A stretch of 64,000 nucleotides of DNA, from NCBI RefSeq assembly GCF_009848685.1, contig NZ_WXTX01000007.1:124001-188000 (forward strand), given 5' to 3'. The DNA comes from Andreprevotia sp. IGB-42. GTDB taxonomy: Bacteria; Pseudomonadota; Gammaproteobacteria; Burkholderiales; Chitinibacteraceae. Shown here one piece after another: positions 1 to 7,892 of this stretch. Numbering within the stretch: the stretch's first letter is position 1; every line of letters begins with the position of its first letter. The position numbers and the translations under genes are program-made. The notes below the pieces were generated by a model. It worked only from the letters and a program-made list of their open reading frames with translations, ran no database searches and had not been told where the DNA came from.

Positions 1-2
1 AG

Positions 3-245
3 ACAGACATTTCGCTGGAAGTGGCGGATGCGGAAACTTCCGAGCAGGTAAAGCAGTACTTGCCGAAAATCCAGAGCCAGATCAACCTGTTCCTCAGCGC
101 GCAAAAGCCGGACGAGGCGCGCGATGTCACCAAGCGTGACAAGCTGGGCAAGGATATCCGCCACCTGGTCAACAAGATCCTGGGCGTGGAAGGCGAGGAA
201 GAGGGCGTGCTCTCGGTGAATTTCACTACATTTATCGTGCAATAA
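3..245 (+). CDS. fliL: Flagellar basal body-associated protein FliL (3' part)
   Basis: The reading frame is open from the left edge, so the start lies outside the window; about 80 C-terminal residues are visible. FliL is a single-pass inner-membrane protein that forms a periplasmic ring around the stator and supports torque generation. The visible part is the periplasmic domain ending in a hydrophobic tail (VNFTTFIVQ), typical of FliL C-termini. It is followed 46 bp later by fliM, the usual order in proteobacterial fli operons, and the whole block to fliR runs on the same strand. The identity rests on this context plus the C-terminal pattern. Confidence 0.88.
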   Translation, partial: TDISLEVADAETSEQVKQYLPKIQSQINLFLSAQKPDEARDVTKRDKLGKDIRHLVNKILGVEGEEEGVLSVNFTTFIVQ

Positions 246-291
246 GCCGATAACCCGGTTATCCGGATAACGACGGCGGACTATAGAGACC

Positions 292-1305
292 ATGGCAGAC
301 GATATCCTTTCCCAGGAAGAGGTCGACGCGCTACTGCGCGGTGTGACCGGGGAGGAGGACAGCAACGACGATCAGGTCGATGCGTCGTCGGTGCGCGCCT
401 ACGATATTGGCCGGCAGGAACGTATTGTCCGCGGCCGGATGCCGACGCTCGAAATCATCAACGAGCGCTTTGCCCGCTATCTGCGGATTGCCCTGTTCAA
501 CTTCATGCGCCGCAATGCCGAAATCTCGGTAGGGCCGGTGCGGGTACAGAAGTACAGCGAGTTCATCCGCAACCTGGTGGTACCCACCAACCTCAACCTG
601 ATCAACATGAAGCCGCTGCGCGGCACCGGCCTGTTCATTTTCGATCCGGACCTGGTGTTCCTCGTGGTGGACAACCTGTTCGGCTCGGACGGTCGCTACC
701 ACGTGCGCGTGGAAGGGCGTGATTTCACGCCGACCGAGCAGCGCATCATCCAGCGGCTGCTGGATGTGGTGTTCGAGGAATACCAGAAAGCCTGGAAGCC
801 GGTATTCGAATGTGAATTCGGCTACCAGCGTTCAGAAATGAATACGCAGTTTGCCAATATCGCAACGCCGACCGAAGTGGTGGTGGCGTATACCTTCAAG
901 ATCGAACTGGGTTCGGGCGGCGGGGATTTTCACGTGTGCTTCCCGTATTCGATGATCGAGCCGATCCGCGACATGCTCTACAGCACCATGCAGGCGGACC
1001 GCATCGAGGCGGATACCCGGTGGGTAAGCTTGCTGAAGAAGCAGGTGCAGGGAGCGGAAGTGGACCTGGTTGCCAACCTGGGTAATGCCAGGATCACGCT
1101 GGGCGACATCATCAACCTCAAGGAGGGTGACGTCATCTCGATGGACGTGCCCGAGGCCATCGTGGCCGAGGTGGATGGCGTGCCGGTGCTCGAATGCAAA
1201 TATGGTATTCTGAATGGCCAATATGCATTGAAAGTGAACCGCATCCTCAATGGCGCTGATGCCGACATTGTGGCGACAGACGGTCAGGGGGAAGGCAATG
1301 GCTGA
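292..1305 (+). CDS. fliM: Flagellar motor switch protein FliM
   Basis: FliM is the middle C-ring subunit that binds phospho-CheY and switches rotation direction. The 337-aa product has the usual length. The N-terminus carries the conserved CheY-P binding segment (DILSQEEVDALL, residues 4-15). The central CheC-like domain includes the ERFARYLRIALFNFMRR stretch, and a SpoA domain lies at about residues 255-325 (contains LGNARITLGDIINL). The start ATG at 292 sits after fliL. The stop overlaps the fliN start by 8 bp, indicating translational coupling. Confidence 0.97.
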   Translation: MADDILSQEEVDALLRGVTGEEDSNDDQVDASSVRAYDIGRQERIVRGRMPTLEIINERFARYLRIALFNFMRRNAEISVGPVRVQKYSEFIRNLVVPTNLNLINMKPLRGTGLFIFDPDLVFLVVDNLFGSDGRYHVRVEGRDFTPTEQRIIQRLLDVVFEEYQKAWKPVFECEFGYQRSEMNTQFANIATPTEVVVAYTFKIELGSGGGDFHVCFPYSMIEPIRDMLYSTMQADRIEADTRWVSLLKKQVQGAEVDLVANLGNARITLGDIINLKEGDVISMDVPEAIVAEVDGVPVLECKYGILNGQYALKVNRILNGADADIVATDGQGEGNG

Positions 1306-1735
1306 AGATACCGTGGCGCAGGACGACGACGCAGGCATGGACGACTGGGCTGCTGCCATGGCCGAGCAGGCCGAGGTGGATGCGGCCAGCGCGGCTGCAC
1401 CGGAGGCGCCGTCGATGCAGGCGGCCGATATTTTCGAGCGCTTCGATACGCCGCAGATTGCCGGCAATACCTCCGGCAACATCGACATGATCCTCGATAT
1501 CCCGGTCACGCTGACCGTGGAGCTAGGGCGGACCAAAATTGCCATCCGCAGCCTGCTGCAACTGGCGCAGGGCTCGGTGGTCGAACTCGACGGACTGGCC
1601 GGCGAGCCGATGGATGTACTCGTCAATGGCTGTCTGATTGCGCAGGGCGAAGTGGTGGTGGTGAACGACAAGTTCGGTATCCGGCTGACCGACATCATCA
1701 CCCCGGCAGAGCGTATACGCCGCCTGCACAAGTAA
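1298..1735 (+). CDS. fliN: Flagellar motor switch protein FliN
   Basis: FliN forms the base of the C-ring with FliM and docks the export ATPase complex. I chose the ATG at 1298 because a strong GGGGGAAGG Shine-Dalgarno lies directly upstream and because it overlaps the fliM stop; the frame also stays open further upstream, but that part lies inside fliM. The 145-aa product has an acidic, alanine-rich N-terminal half and a SpoA domain from about residue 65 ([19 protein letters not shown]) to the end. Its TAA stop shares one base with the fliO ATG. Confidence 0.95.
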   Translation: MAEDTVAQDDDAGMDDWAAAMAEQAEVDAASAAAPEAPSMQAADIFERFDTPQIAGNTSGNIDMILDIPVTLTVELGRTKIAIRSLLQLAQGSVVELDGLAGEPMDVLVNGCLIAQGEVVVVNDKFGIRLTDIITPAERIRRLHK

Positions 1736-2211
1736 TGCCGCGCATCCTGTCGCGGTGCACGCCGCTTGTTGTTGCCCTGTTGTCTGCCGCCCATGCCGGT
1801 CATGCTGCCGTGGCTTCCGCTTTTTCTCCCGCTTCTGCAGTCGCTTCCGCACCGCTTGCCACACTGTCCGCACCGTCACTGAGTGGCCAGTTCGTACAGG
1901 TGATCGTTGCGCTGGGTCTGGTGCTGGGGCTGATCGTTGCCGTGGCATGGCTGATGCGCCGCTTCACCATGCTGCCCATGGCAGCTGGCGCGCGTTTACG
2001 CGTGGTATCGGGCGTGATGGTCGGGCCGAAAGAGCGGGTGGTCATTGTCGAGATCGACGACACCTGGCTGGTGCTGGGTGTGACCGCGCAAGCCGTCAAC
2101 AAGCTGCACGAGCTTCCCAGGTCCGTACAGCCCGCTGCAACCCCCGGGCCGGCGATGCCGGCCTTTGCCGAGCGGCTGGCGCGCGCGCTGATGCGCAAGG
2201 ATCCGCAATGA
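1735..2211 (+). CDS. fliO: Flagellar biosynthetic protein FliO
   Basis: FliO is a small inner-membrane chaperone that assists assembly of the FliP ring in the export gate. The 158-aa product has a hydrophobic leader-like N-terminus ([14 protein letters not shown]), one clear membrane span ([21 protein letters not shown], about residues 51-71) and then a basic cytoplasmic domain, matching the family architecture. FliO sequences diverge strongly, so the call leans on topology and on its position between fliN and fliP. The start shares one base with the fliN stop and the stop overlaps the fliP start, so it is translationally coupled on both sides. Confidence 0.9.
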   Translation: MPRILSRCTPLVVALLSAAHAGHAAVASAFSPASAVASAPLATLSAPSLSGQFVQVIVALGLVLGLIVAVAWLMRRFTMLPMAAGARLRVVSGVMVGPKERVVIVEIDDTWLVLGVTAQAVNKLHELPRSVQPAATPGPAMPAFAERLARALMRKDPQ

Positions 2212-2948
2212 AGCGCTATCTGCCCCTTTTGTTGCTGCTGCTGGGCAGCACCGCGCTGGCGGCCGATGCCGGCATTCCGTTCATGTCGGCCACGCCGGCG
2301 GCCGGCGGCACCAATTATTCGCTGCCCATCCAGACACTGCTGTTCCTGACGGCGCTCACCTTCCTGCCGGCGTTGCTGCTGATGATGACGGCGTTCACCC
2401 GCATCATCATCGTGCTGTCGCTGTTGCGCCAAGCGCTGGGCACCATGCAGGCGCCGCCCAATCAGGTGATCGTGGGGCTGTCGCTGTTCCTGACCTTCTT
2501 CATCATGGCGCCGACCTTCGACAAGATCTACGCCGAGGCATACCAGCCGTATTCCGAACAGAAAATCACCTTCAACGAGATGCTGGACAAGGGCTCGGTG
2601 CCGTTGAAGGAGTTCATGCTCAAGCAGACCCGCCAGAAAGACCTGGGGTTTTTCGTGGAAGTGTCCGGCATGCAGAAACCCAATGGCCCGGAAGATGTGA
2701 GCCTGCGCGTGCTGGTGCCGGCCTTTGTGACCAGCGAATTGAAAACGGCTTTCCAGATCGGTTTTCTGGTGTTCATTCCCTTCATCATCATCGACTTCGT
2801 GGTGGCGAGTATCCTGATGGCCATGGGGATGATGATGGTGTCGCCGGTGATCATCTCGCTGCCATTCAAGTTGATGCTGTTCGTGCTGATCGATGGCTGG
2901 ACGCTGTTGATGGGCTCGCTGGTGCAAAGCTTCATGCTTGGAGGATAG
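2208..2948 (+). CDS. fliP: Flagellar export gate protein FliP
   Basis: FliP forms the pentameric core of the flagellar type III export gate with FliQ and FliR. The chosen ATG at 2208 overlaps the fliO TGA and gives 246 aa, the normal length; the frame is open further upstream, but only through fliO. The product starts with a cleavable signal peptide ([20 protein letters not shown]), has family motifs such as [20 protein letters not shown] and [21 protein letters not shown] (partial), and has hydrophobic helices near residues 180-240 including the methionine-rich [10 protein letters not shown] turn. Confidence 0.97.
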   Translation: MKRYLPLLLLLLGSTALAADAGIPFMSATPAAGGTNYSLPIQTLLFLTALTFLPALLLMMTAFTRIIIVLSLLRQALGTMQAPPNQVIVGLSLFLTFFIMAPTFDKIYAEAYQPYSEQKITFNEMLDKGSVPLKEFMLKQTRQKDLGFFVEVSGMQKPNGPEDVSLRVLVPAFVTSELKTAFQIGFLVFIPFIIIDFVVASILMAMGMMMVSPVIISLPFKLMLFVLIDGWTLLMGSLVQSFMLGG

Positions 2949-2953
2949 CGGTC

Positions 2954-3223
2954 ATGACACCGGAAACAGTCATTACCGAAGTACAGCGTGCGATGGAAAT
3001 GCTGGTATTGCTGGCCGGCCCCATGCTGCTGGCGGCGCTGGCCACCGGGCTGATCGTGAGTATTTTCCAGGCCGCCACGCAGATCAACGAGGCCACGCTG
3101 TCATTCATCCCCAAATTGCTGGTCGCCTTTCTGGTGTTCGTGCTGGCTGGGCCATGGATGATTGAAACCGCCATGGATTACACCATCCGGCTCTTCCAGA
3201 GCATCCCGACCTTGATCGGTTGA
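2954..3223 (+). CDS. fliQ: Flagellar export gate protein FliQ
   Basis: FliQ is a small two-helix membrane protein that wraps around the FliP/FliR core of the export gate. The 89-aa product has the standard length. Two hydrophobic segments lie at about residues 16-36 and 52-72, joined by the conserved loop with FQAATQINEATLSFIPK. It starts 5 bp after the fliP stop and is followed by fliR after 7 bp, as expected for a co-transcribed gate operon. Confidence 0.97.
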   Translation: MTPETVITEVQRAMEMLVLLAGPMLLAALATGLIVSIFQAATQINEATLSFIPKLLVAFLVFVLAGPWMIETAMDYTIRLFQSIPTLIG

Positions 3224-3230
3224 TCCGGCC

Positions 3231-4022
3231 GTGATGTTCACTGTCTCGCAGGCGCAGATCGAACTGTGGCTGGGGCTTTTCTGGTGGCCATTCCTGCGGA
3301 TTTTCGGCTTGCTGCTGAGTGATCCGTTCTATTCCAGCCGCTCCATTTCATCACCGGTGCGCGTTGCGCTGGCCATCCTGCTGGCGATGCTGGTCAGCCC
3401 GCTGTTGCCGCCGCTGCCGGCGATCAATGTGGTATCGCCTGCCGGCATCCTGATTGCGGTGAATCAGCTGATGATCGGCCTGATGATCGGCTTCGTGGCC
3501 CGGCTGCTGTTTACCGCGGTAGAGCTTGCCGGCCACCTGATCGGCCTGCAGATGGGCCTGAGCTTTGCCACAGCCTATGATCCGGTGCATGCCACACAGG
3601 TGCCCATCGTGGCACAGTTTCTCAGCTTGGTGACCTTGCTGCTGTTCCTGTCCATGAACGGTCACCTGATCATGATCAGGGTGGTGGTGGACAGTTTTAC
3701 GCAAATCCCCATCGACGTGCGCCCGTTGGGTGCCGATGCATTCCGTCTGGTGGCGGAGCGCGGCGCCATGGTGTTCCGGCTTGGCATGTTGTTGTCGTTG
3801 CCGGTGGTGGGAGCGCTGTTGATTGCCAACCTGGCCATCGGCGTGATGACGCGCGCCGCGCCGCAGCTCAATGTGTTTGCGGTGGGCTTTCCGCTGTTGC
3901 TGGGCATCGGCCTGGGCGCGCTTTACCTGGTGTTGCCGTACTACCCGCCCTATATCGATTCGATGGTGGGCGACCTTACCCGCTTCCTGGCCAAGCTGAT
4001 GGGGGCGCTGGCCACGCACTGA
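3231..4022 (+). CDS. fliR: Flagellar export gate protein FliR
   Basis: FliR is the single-copy subunit that completes the FliP5-FliR1 spiral of the export gate. The 263-aa product is polytopic, with the family signatures GFVARLLFTAVELAGHLIGLQMG in the middle (shortened here to GFVARLLFTAVELAGHLIG) and the C-terminal VLPYYPPYIDSM. Two adjacent start codons exist (GTG 3231 and ATG 3234), differing by one residue, and neither has a strong ribosome binding site. It closes the flagellar block: flhB, which often follows, is not present. Confidence 0.95.
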   Translation: MMFTVSQAQIELWLGLFWWPFLRIFGLLLSDPFYSSRSISSPVRVALAILLAMLVSPLLPPLPAINVVSPAGILIAVNQLMIGLMIGFVARLLFTAVELAGHLIGLQMGLSFATAYDPVHATQVPIVAQFLSLVTLLLFLSMNGHLIMIRVVVDSFTQIPIDVRPLGADAFRLVAERGAMVFRLGMLLSLPVVGALLIANLAIGVMTRAAPQLNVFAVGFPLLLGIGLGALYLVLPYYPPYIDSMVGDLTRFLAKLMGALATH

Positions 4023-4107
4023 ATCTGTTTGCAATCGCGGCAGGAAGTGGCGCAGCGGGTGAGGCGCAGCGCAAAGACCGGGTGTACGCGTGGCCATGTG
4101 GATGTTT

Positions 4108-4142
4108 GGCTGCGGATAAGCGCCGATCGGCGCTTCGCAGCC
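4108..4142 (+). terminator. Long GC-rich hairpin downstream of fliR
   Basis: An outer 7-bp stem (GGCTGCG/CGCAGCC) encloses an 18-bp perfect palindrome (AAGCGCCGATCGGCGCTT, 4118-4135), with a 3-base bulge (GAT) on the left arm. There is no T tract, so it is not a classical intrinsic terminator. Position 86 bp after the fliR stop suggests a transcript end or mRNA-stabilising hairpin. The rest of 4023-4202 shows no gene. Confidence 0.5.
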
Positions 4143-4202
4143 AGATCGCATGCAGGCTCCGGGTGCGGCGCGCGTGCATTTCCTGCGTTCTGCAGGGCTG
4201 TT

Positions 4203-4520
4203 ATGCTGCACGCCCTGTCCCCGTTTGGCGCCTGCCTGATGTATATCCTGCTGATTGGTTATCTGTATGTGGTCGTAATGTATGCAGCCGGCACAGGCGA
4301 CCCTGCCAAGGCAGCTGTATGGATTGTCTTGCTGGGTATCCTGCCCACCTGGCTGCTGGTGTGGATCAAGCGGCGTGGCCAGCTGGCGCGCCGCCGCAAG
4401 CTGCAAGAGGCGCAGCAGGATGCTACCGCGCGTGCGGTGGAAGCGGGCGCGGCTGCAGTGGGTGACAATGTGGCGGGTGAGGGCGTAGCCGGTACCGATG
4501 CGGGCACAGGCGGGCGCTGA
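4203..4520 (+). CDS. Small membrane protein of unknown function
   Basis: I do not recognise this gene. From the ATG at 4203 (AGGG six bases upstream) it encodes 105 aa. It has two hydrophobic segments (LMYILLIGYLYVVVMYAAG and AAVWIVLLGILPTWLLVWI), then a strongly basic stretch (KRRGQLARRRK) and a Gly/Ala-rich tail. This fits a two-span inner-membrane protein with a cytoplasmic C-terminus by the positive-inside rule. An ATG at 4239 would give a slightly shorter form. It lies between the flagellar operon and the convergent pgeF gene and is not obviously linked to either. Confidence 0.6.
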   Translation: MLHALSPFGACLMYILLIGYLYVVVMYAAGTGDPAKAAVWIVLLGILPTWLLVWIKRRGQLARRRKLQEAQQDATARAVEAGAAAVGDNVAGEGVAGTDAGTGGR

Positions 4521-4544
4521 CCCGCCAGCACCGGTGACTGGCGT

Positions 4545-5309
4545 TCAATCCTGCAGCCACACCAGGCTGGCCATGCGCCCGGTGATCCTGTCGCGACGGT
4601 AGGAGAAAAACCGCGCGCTATCGGTCACGGTGCAGAAATCGCCGCCATACACTGCGGTCAGCCCCTGGCTGGCCAGCCGTTGCCGCGCCAGCAGGTACAT
4701 ATCCGCAAGCCATTTTCCCGCTTGCGCGCCCGGCGTGAAGGCGCTGGCTGCAGCGGCATCGTGCGCCACGAAGGCTGCGCGTACTTCCTCGCCCACTTCG
4801 AATCTGGCCGGGCCGATGGCCGGCCCCAGCCAGGCCAGCAGATCGGTGCCGGGGATGCCCATGGCGGTGATGGTGGCTTCCAGCACGCCATCGCACAGTC
4901 CGCGCCAGCCAGCGTGTGCGGCAGCCACGACCGTGCCGGCACGATCGCAGAACAACACCGGCAGGCAATCGGCAGTCATGATCGCGCTGGCGATGTTGCC
5001 GCGCGAAATGCTTGCATCTGCTTCGCTGCCCTGTGCTGCGCTGGCGGTATCGGCCACCGTGGTGCCGTGTACCTGCGTGAGCCATAGTGGCGCTGCCGGC
5101 AGGTGCCGGCCAACCAGGGCGCGGTTGGCAGTAACCGCCGCGATGTCGTCGCCCACATGATCGCCCAGGTTCAGGCTGGCATACGGGGCGCTGCTGACGC
5201 CGCCGTTGCGCGTGGTGACGAGTGCGCGCACCTGTGCCGGCGCCGGCCAGTCGGGAATGATCCAGTCCGTGCCGGTGTGATCCACTGGCCATGGCTCATT
5301 CGCGGACAT
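4545..5309 (-). CDS. pgeF: Purine nucleoside phosphorylase / multicopper-oxidase-like protein PgeF (YfiH family)
   Basis: This family was long annotated as laccase-like polyphenol oxidase. It binds zinc, can phosphorolyse purine nucleosides, and E. coli YfiH/PgeF has been tied to peptidoglycan precursor editing. The 254-aa product shows the conserved metal site: His81 in TQVHGTT, Cys115 in TADCLPVLF and His132 in AAHAGWRGL. The start at 5309 overlaps the end of rluD by 14 bp, so the two genes form a coupled minus-strand pair, a common arrangement in proteobacteria. Which activity matters in vivo here cannot be told from sequence. Confidence 0.93.
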   Translation of the reverse strand: MSANEPWPVDHTGTDWIIPDWPAPAQVRALVTTRNGGVSSAPYASLNLGDHVGDDIAAVTANRALVGRHLPAAPLWLTQVHGTTVADTASAAQGSEADASISRGNIASAIMTADCLPVLFCDRAGTVVAAAHAGWRGLCDGVLEATITAMGIPGTDLLAWLGPAIGPARFEVGEEVRAAFVAHDAAAASAFTPGAQAGKWLADMYLLARQRLASQGLTAVYGGDFCTVTDSARFFSYRRDRITGRMASLVWLQD

Positions 5310-6348
5310 AGATCACCTCGGTATCGCTGTCGTCGTCATCTTCCCATTCTTCTTCGTCCCAATCGTCGTCAAGGCCGGCTGCGGCGCGCATCACGTTGAG
5401 CAGGATTTCAAAGTCTTCCGGCAGCGGTGATTTCCAGGTCATGGTCTTGCCGGTGACCGGATGCTCCAGGCTGAGCTTCTTGGCATGTAGCGCCTGGCGC
5501 GCGAAGTCTTCCAGCGCCAGGTTCACTTCCGGCTCCTGCAGCTTGGCCCGCCCGCCGTAGACCGGATCGGCCGCCAGTGGATGATTGATGTGTCCCATGT
5601 GCACGCGGATCTGGTGCGTGCGGCCGGTTTCCAGCTTGCATTCCACCAGTGTGTGGCCGGACAGGTGCTCCAGCACGCGGTAATGCGTGACCGCTGGCTT
5701 GCCGCTGCCGACCACCGCCATCTTGATCCGCTCCTTGGGGTGGCGGCCGATCGGGGCATCCACCTTGCCATCGCGGCGCACCTCGCCCTGCACGATGGCA
5801 AAGTAATGGCGTTTGACGGTACGCGCCTGCAGTTGCTGCACCAGCAGGTTTTGTGCGGTCAGCGTGCGCGCCACCACCATCAGACCGCTGGTGTCCTTGT
5901 CCAGCCGATGCACGATACCGGCGCGCGGCACGCCCTTCAGTTCCGGATATGCGTGCAGCAGGCCGTTGAGCAGCGTGCCGGACCAGTTGCCACTGCCCGG
6001 GTGCACCACCAGACCCGCCGGTTTGTTGATCACGATCACCGCATCGTCGGCATAAATTACGTCCAGCGGGATATCTTCCGGCTGGAAGGCTACTTCTTCC
6101 GGGTTGGGCTGAATGTCCACACTGACGGTCTCGCCCCCCCACAGTTTATCCTTGGGATTGGCGGGTTTGCCGTCTATGGTGACCTTTTCATCCTTGATCC
6201 AGGTGCTCAGGCGGCTGCGTGAATAATCGGGCAGCAGGCTTGCCAGCGCCGCATCCAACCGTTGCCCTGCACAACTGGCAGGAATGGTCAGGATACGCGG
6301 CTCGGCGAAGTCGCTATAATCGTCGGGTTCAAAATCGGAATGCATCAT
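5296..6348 (-). CDS. rluD: 23S rRNA pseudouridine synthase RluD
   Basis: RluD converts uridines 1911, 1915 and 1917 of 23S rRNA helix 69 to pseudouridine. From the ATG at 6348 (a second ATG follows at 6345) the protein has 350 aa. An S4-like RNA-binding domain lies at residues 28-85 (RLDAALASLLPDYSRSRLSTW). The catalytic domain carries the active-site Asp150 in GIVHRLDKDTSGL, and GRTHQIRVHMGHINHPLAAD is also present. The C-terminal tail is very acidic (WDEEEWEDDDDSDTE), an extension beyond the E. coli protein. The gene is divergent from bamD with overlapping start codons, so its promoter must lie inside bamD; a TAGAAT hexamer at 6356-6361 (minus) is the only candidate I see. Confidence 0.93.
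   Translation of the reverse strand: MMHSDFEPDDYSDFAEPRILTIPASCAGQRLDAALASLLPDYSRSRLSTWIKDEKVTIDGKPANPKDKLWGGETVSVDIQPNPEEVAFQPEDIPLDVIYADDAVIVINKPAGLVVHPGSGNWSGTLLNGLLHAYPELKGVPRAGIVHRLDKDTSGLMVVARTLTAQNLLVQQLQARTVKRHYFAIVQGEVRRDGKVDAPIGRHPKERIKMAVVGSGKPAVTHYRVLEHLSGHTLVECKLETGRTHQIRVHMGHINHPLAADPVYGGRAKLQEPEVNLALEDFARQALHAKKLSLEHPVTGKTMTWKSPLPEDFEILLNVMRAAAGLDDDWDEEEWEDDDDSDTEVIYVRE
6315..6320 (+). promoter_or_regulatory. Candidate -10 element for bamD inside rluD
   Basis: A perfect TATAAT lies 26 bp upstream of the bamD ATG, within the rluD coding region. No good -35 is present at the right spacing. In GC-rich coding sequence a consensus -10 is unlikely by chance, and bamD needs a promoter here because its start codon overlaps that of the divergent rluD. 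Confidence 0.45.
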
Positions 6349-7147
6349 GAAGCAGATTCTACCGCGATTCTTCCTGGCCTCCGTGGCTGCCGTGCTGGTT
6401 GCCGGTTGCGCGTCCGAGCCCAAGGATAAGGACGAAACCAAAGGCTGGCCGGCCGAGAAGTTGTTCTCCGAGGCCAAAGCCGAGCAGGCGGCCAAGAGCT
6501 ATACCAAGTCGATCGAGCTGTTTGAAAAGCTGGAGGCGCGCTTTCCCTACGGCAAGTATGCCCAGCAGGCCCAGCTGGAAATCGCCTACGATCAGTACAA
6601 GGATCAGGAGCCGTTGCTGGCTCAGGCAGCGATAGACCGGTTCATCAAGACCAATCCTGCCCACCCCAGCATGGATTACGCGCTGTACCTGAAAGGCTTG
6701 GTGAGTTTCAACGAGGTGCAGGGTTTTGGTTCGGCGATGTTCAAGCAGGACATGTCCGAGCGTGACCCGAAAGCGGCACGTGAATCGTTCGAAGCATTCC
6801 GCCAGCTGGTGAACCGCTACCCGGACAGCAAGTACACGGGTGACGCTACTGCGCGCATGGATTACCTGATCGGTGCACTGGCCAGTTATGAACTGCACGT
6901 GTCCAAGTATTACTACAAACGTGGTGCTTACCTGGCTGCCGCCAACCGTGGCAAGCTGCTGATCGAGACCTACCCCAAGACCAGACAGGTTGAGGGCGGG
7001 CTGGGCATGATGGTGATTTCCTACGATAAACTGGGCCTGAACGATCTGCGTGACGATGCAAAACGCGTTTTGCTGCAAAATTATCCAAAAACCGTCGTGC
7101 TTGATCCGGCGTTCCTGGATGGTGATCCGTGGTGGCGTCCGTGGTAA
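6347..7147 (+). CDS. bamD: Outer membrane protein assembly lipoprotein BamD (ComL)
   Basis: BamD is an essential lipoprotein of the BAM complex that inserts beta-barrel proteins in the outer membrane. In Neisseria it is known as ComL. The 266-aa product has a lipoprotein signal peptide with lipobox VAGC (lipidated Cys21) and a TPR-type helical repeat body starting with WPAEKLFSEAKAEQAAKSY and including the conserved FPYGKYAQQAQLE and RYPDSKYTGDA segments. The C-terminus ends WWRPW. It starts head-to-head with rluD and is followed by the tRNA operon 85 bp downstream. Confidence 0.95.
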   Translation: MKQILPRFFLASVAAVLVAGCASEPKDKDETKGWPAEKLFSEAKAEQAAKSYTKSIELFEKLEARFPYGKYAQQAQLEIAYDQYKDQEPLLAQAAIDRFIKTNPAHPSMDYALYLKGLVSFNEVQGFGSAMFKQDMSERDPKAARESFEAFRQLVNRYPDSKYTGDATARMDYLIGALASYELHVSKYYYKRGAYLAAANRGKLLIETYPKTRQVEGGLGMMVISYDKLGLNDLRDDAKRVLLQNYPKTVVLDPAFLDGDPWWRPW

Positions 7148-7191
7148 GTCTTTGATTTGTAATATGGGCAACAAAAAGTTTCACAAAGTGC

Positions 7192-7220
7192 TTTACAAGG
7201 TTCTGATCGCCATCTATAGT
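7192..7220 (+). promoter_or_regulatory. Promoter of the tRNA operon
   Basis: A -35 TTTACA (7192-7197) and a -10 TATAGT (7215-7220) are separated by exactly 17 bp. The predicted start is about 7226, only some 7 bases before the first tRNA. An inverted repeat GATCGCCA/TGGCGATC (7205-7227) spans the -10 region. Confidence 0.8.
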
Positions 7221-7232
7221 GGCGATCTCTTC

Positions 7233-7308
<76 letters not shown>

Positions 7309-7359
7309 AAGATTCAAAGTCGGCACCCAACAGCCGGCATGTTGTAAAAGTTGTTTGCT

Positions 7360-7435
7360 GTCCCCATCGTCTAGAGGCCTAGGACACCACCCTTTCACGG
7401 TGACTACCGGGGTTCGAATCCCCGTGGGGACGCCA
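7360..7435 (+). tRNA. tRNA-Glu (anticodon TTC), copy 1
   Basis: 76 nt including CCA. The acceptor stem GTCCCCA pairs with TGGGGAC, discriminator base G. The anticodon loop CTTTCAC holds TTC. It has an identical copy at 7559-7634. Confidence 0.97.
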
Positions 7436-7459
7436 CCAGGCAGTAAAAGAAGTAACTGT

Positions 7460-7536
7460 GCACCCGTAGCTCAGTTGGATAGAGTATCTGGCTACGAACC
7501 AGAGGGTCGGGCGTTCGAATCGCTCCGGGTGCACCA
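7460..7536 (+). tRNA. tRNA-Arg (anticodon ACG)
   Basis: 77 nt including CCA. The acceptor stem GCACCCG pairs with CGGGTGC. The anticodon stem TCTGG/CCAGA encloses CTACGAA with anticodon ACG. The A34 is normally deaminated to inosine by TadA, so it reads CGU, CGC and CGA. Confidence 0.96.
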
Positions 7537-7558
7537 TTTGCTTTTTAGTTTTTCCAGG

Positions 7559-7634
7559 GTCCCCATCGTCTAGAGGCCTAGGACACCACCCTTTCACGGT
7601 GACTACCGGGGTTCGAATCCCCGTGGGGACGCCA
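7559..7634 (+). tRNA. tRNA-Glu (anticodon TTC), copy 2
   Basis: Identical over all 76 nt to the copy at 7360-7435, interrupted by tRNA-Arg between them. It is the last gene of the operon before the terminator at 7713. The two copies probably arose by local duplication. Confidence 0.97.
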
Positions 7635-7712
7635 CCATATCCTGGTGGCAAGCCAGACCGGCAACAGCGGTTGGCACTGCAAGAACGCAATACCAAGGTA
7701 ACACCTGATTCC

Positions 7713-7747
7713 GGCTTGACGATCACTCGTCAGGCCGTTTTCATTTC
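7713..7747 (+). terminator. Intrinsic terminator of the tRNA operon
   Basis: A 10-bp stem (GGCTTGACGA / TCGTCAGGCC, one G-T pair) with loop TCAC at 7713-7736 is followed by GTTTTCATTT. It sits 79 bp after the last tRNA. No gene is visible in 7635-7892. Confidence 0.8.
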
Positions 7748-7892
7748 TGGCGTTACCCCTAGCGCCTGCATTCTGCTTGTGCCTGCCTGCTTCTCGTTTT
7801 TTCTTCCAGCCCGTATCCGCGAACATCGTTTTGCGTGGCGCAGCAGGGCCGTTCGGCCAGCTGCCGTGCCACATCCTCGCCTGCCGATGCCC

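Noticed and set aside
1800-2927. Long minus-strand frame opposite fliO/fliP
   Set aside because: Gln/His/Arg-rich shadow of the real flagellar genes caused by high GC third positions.
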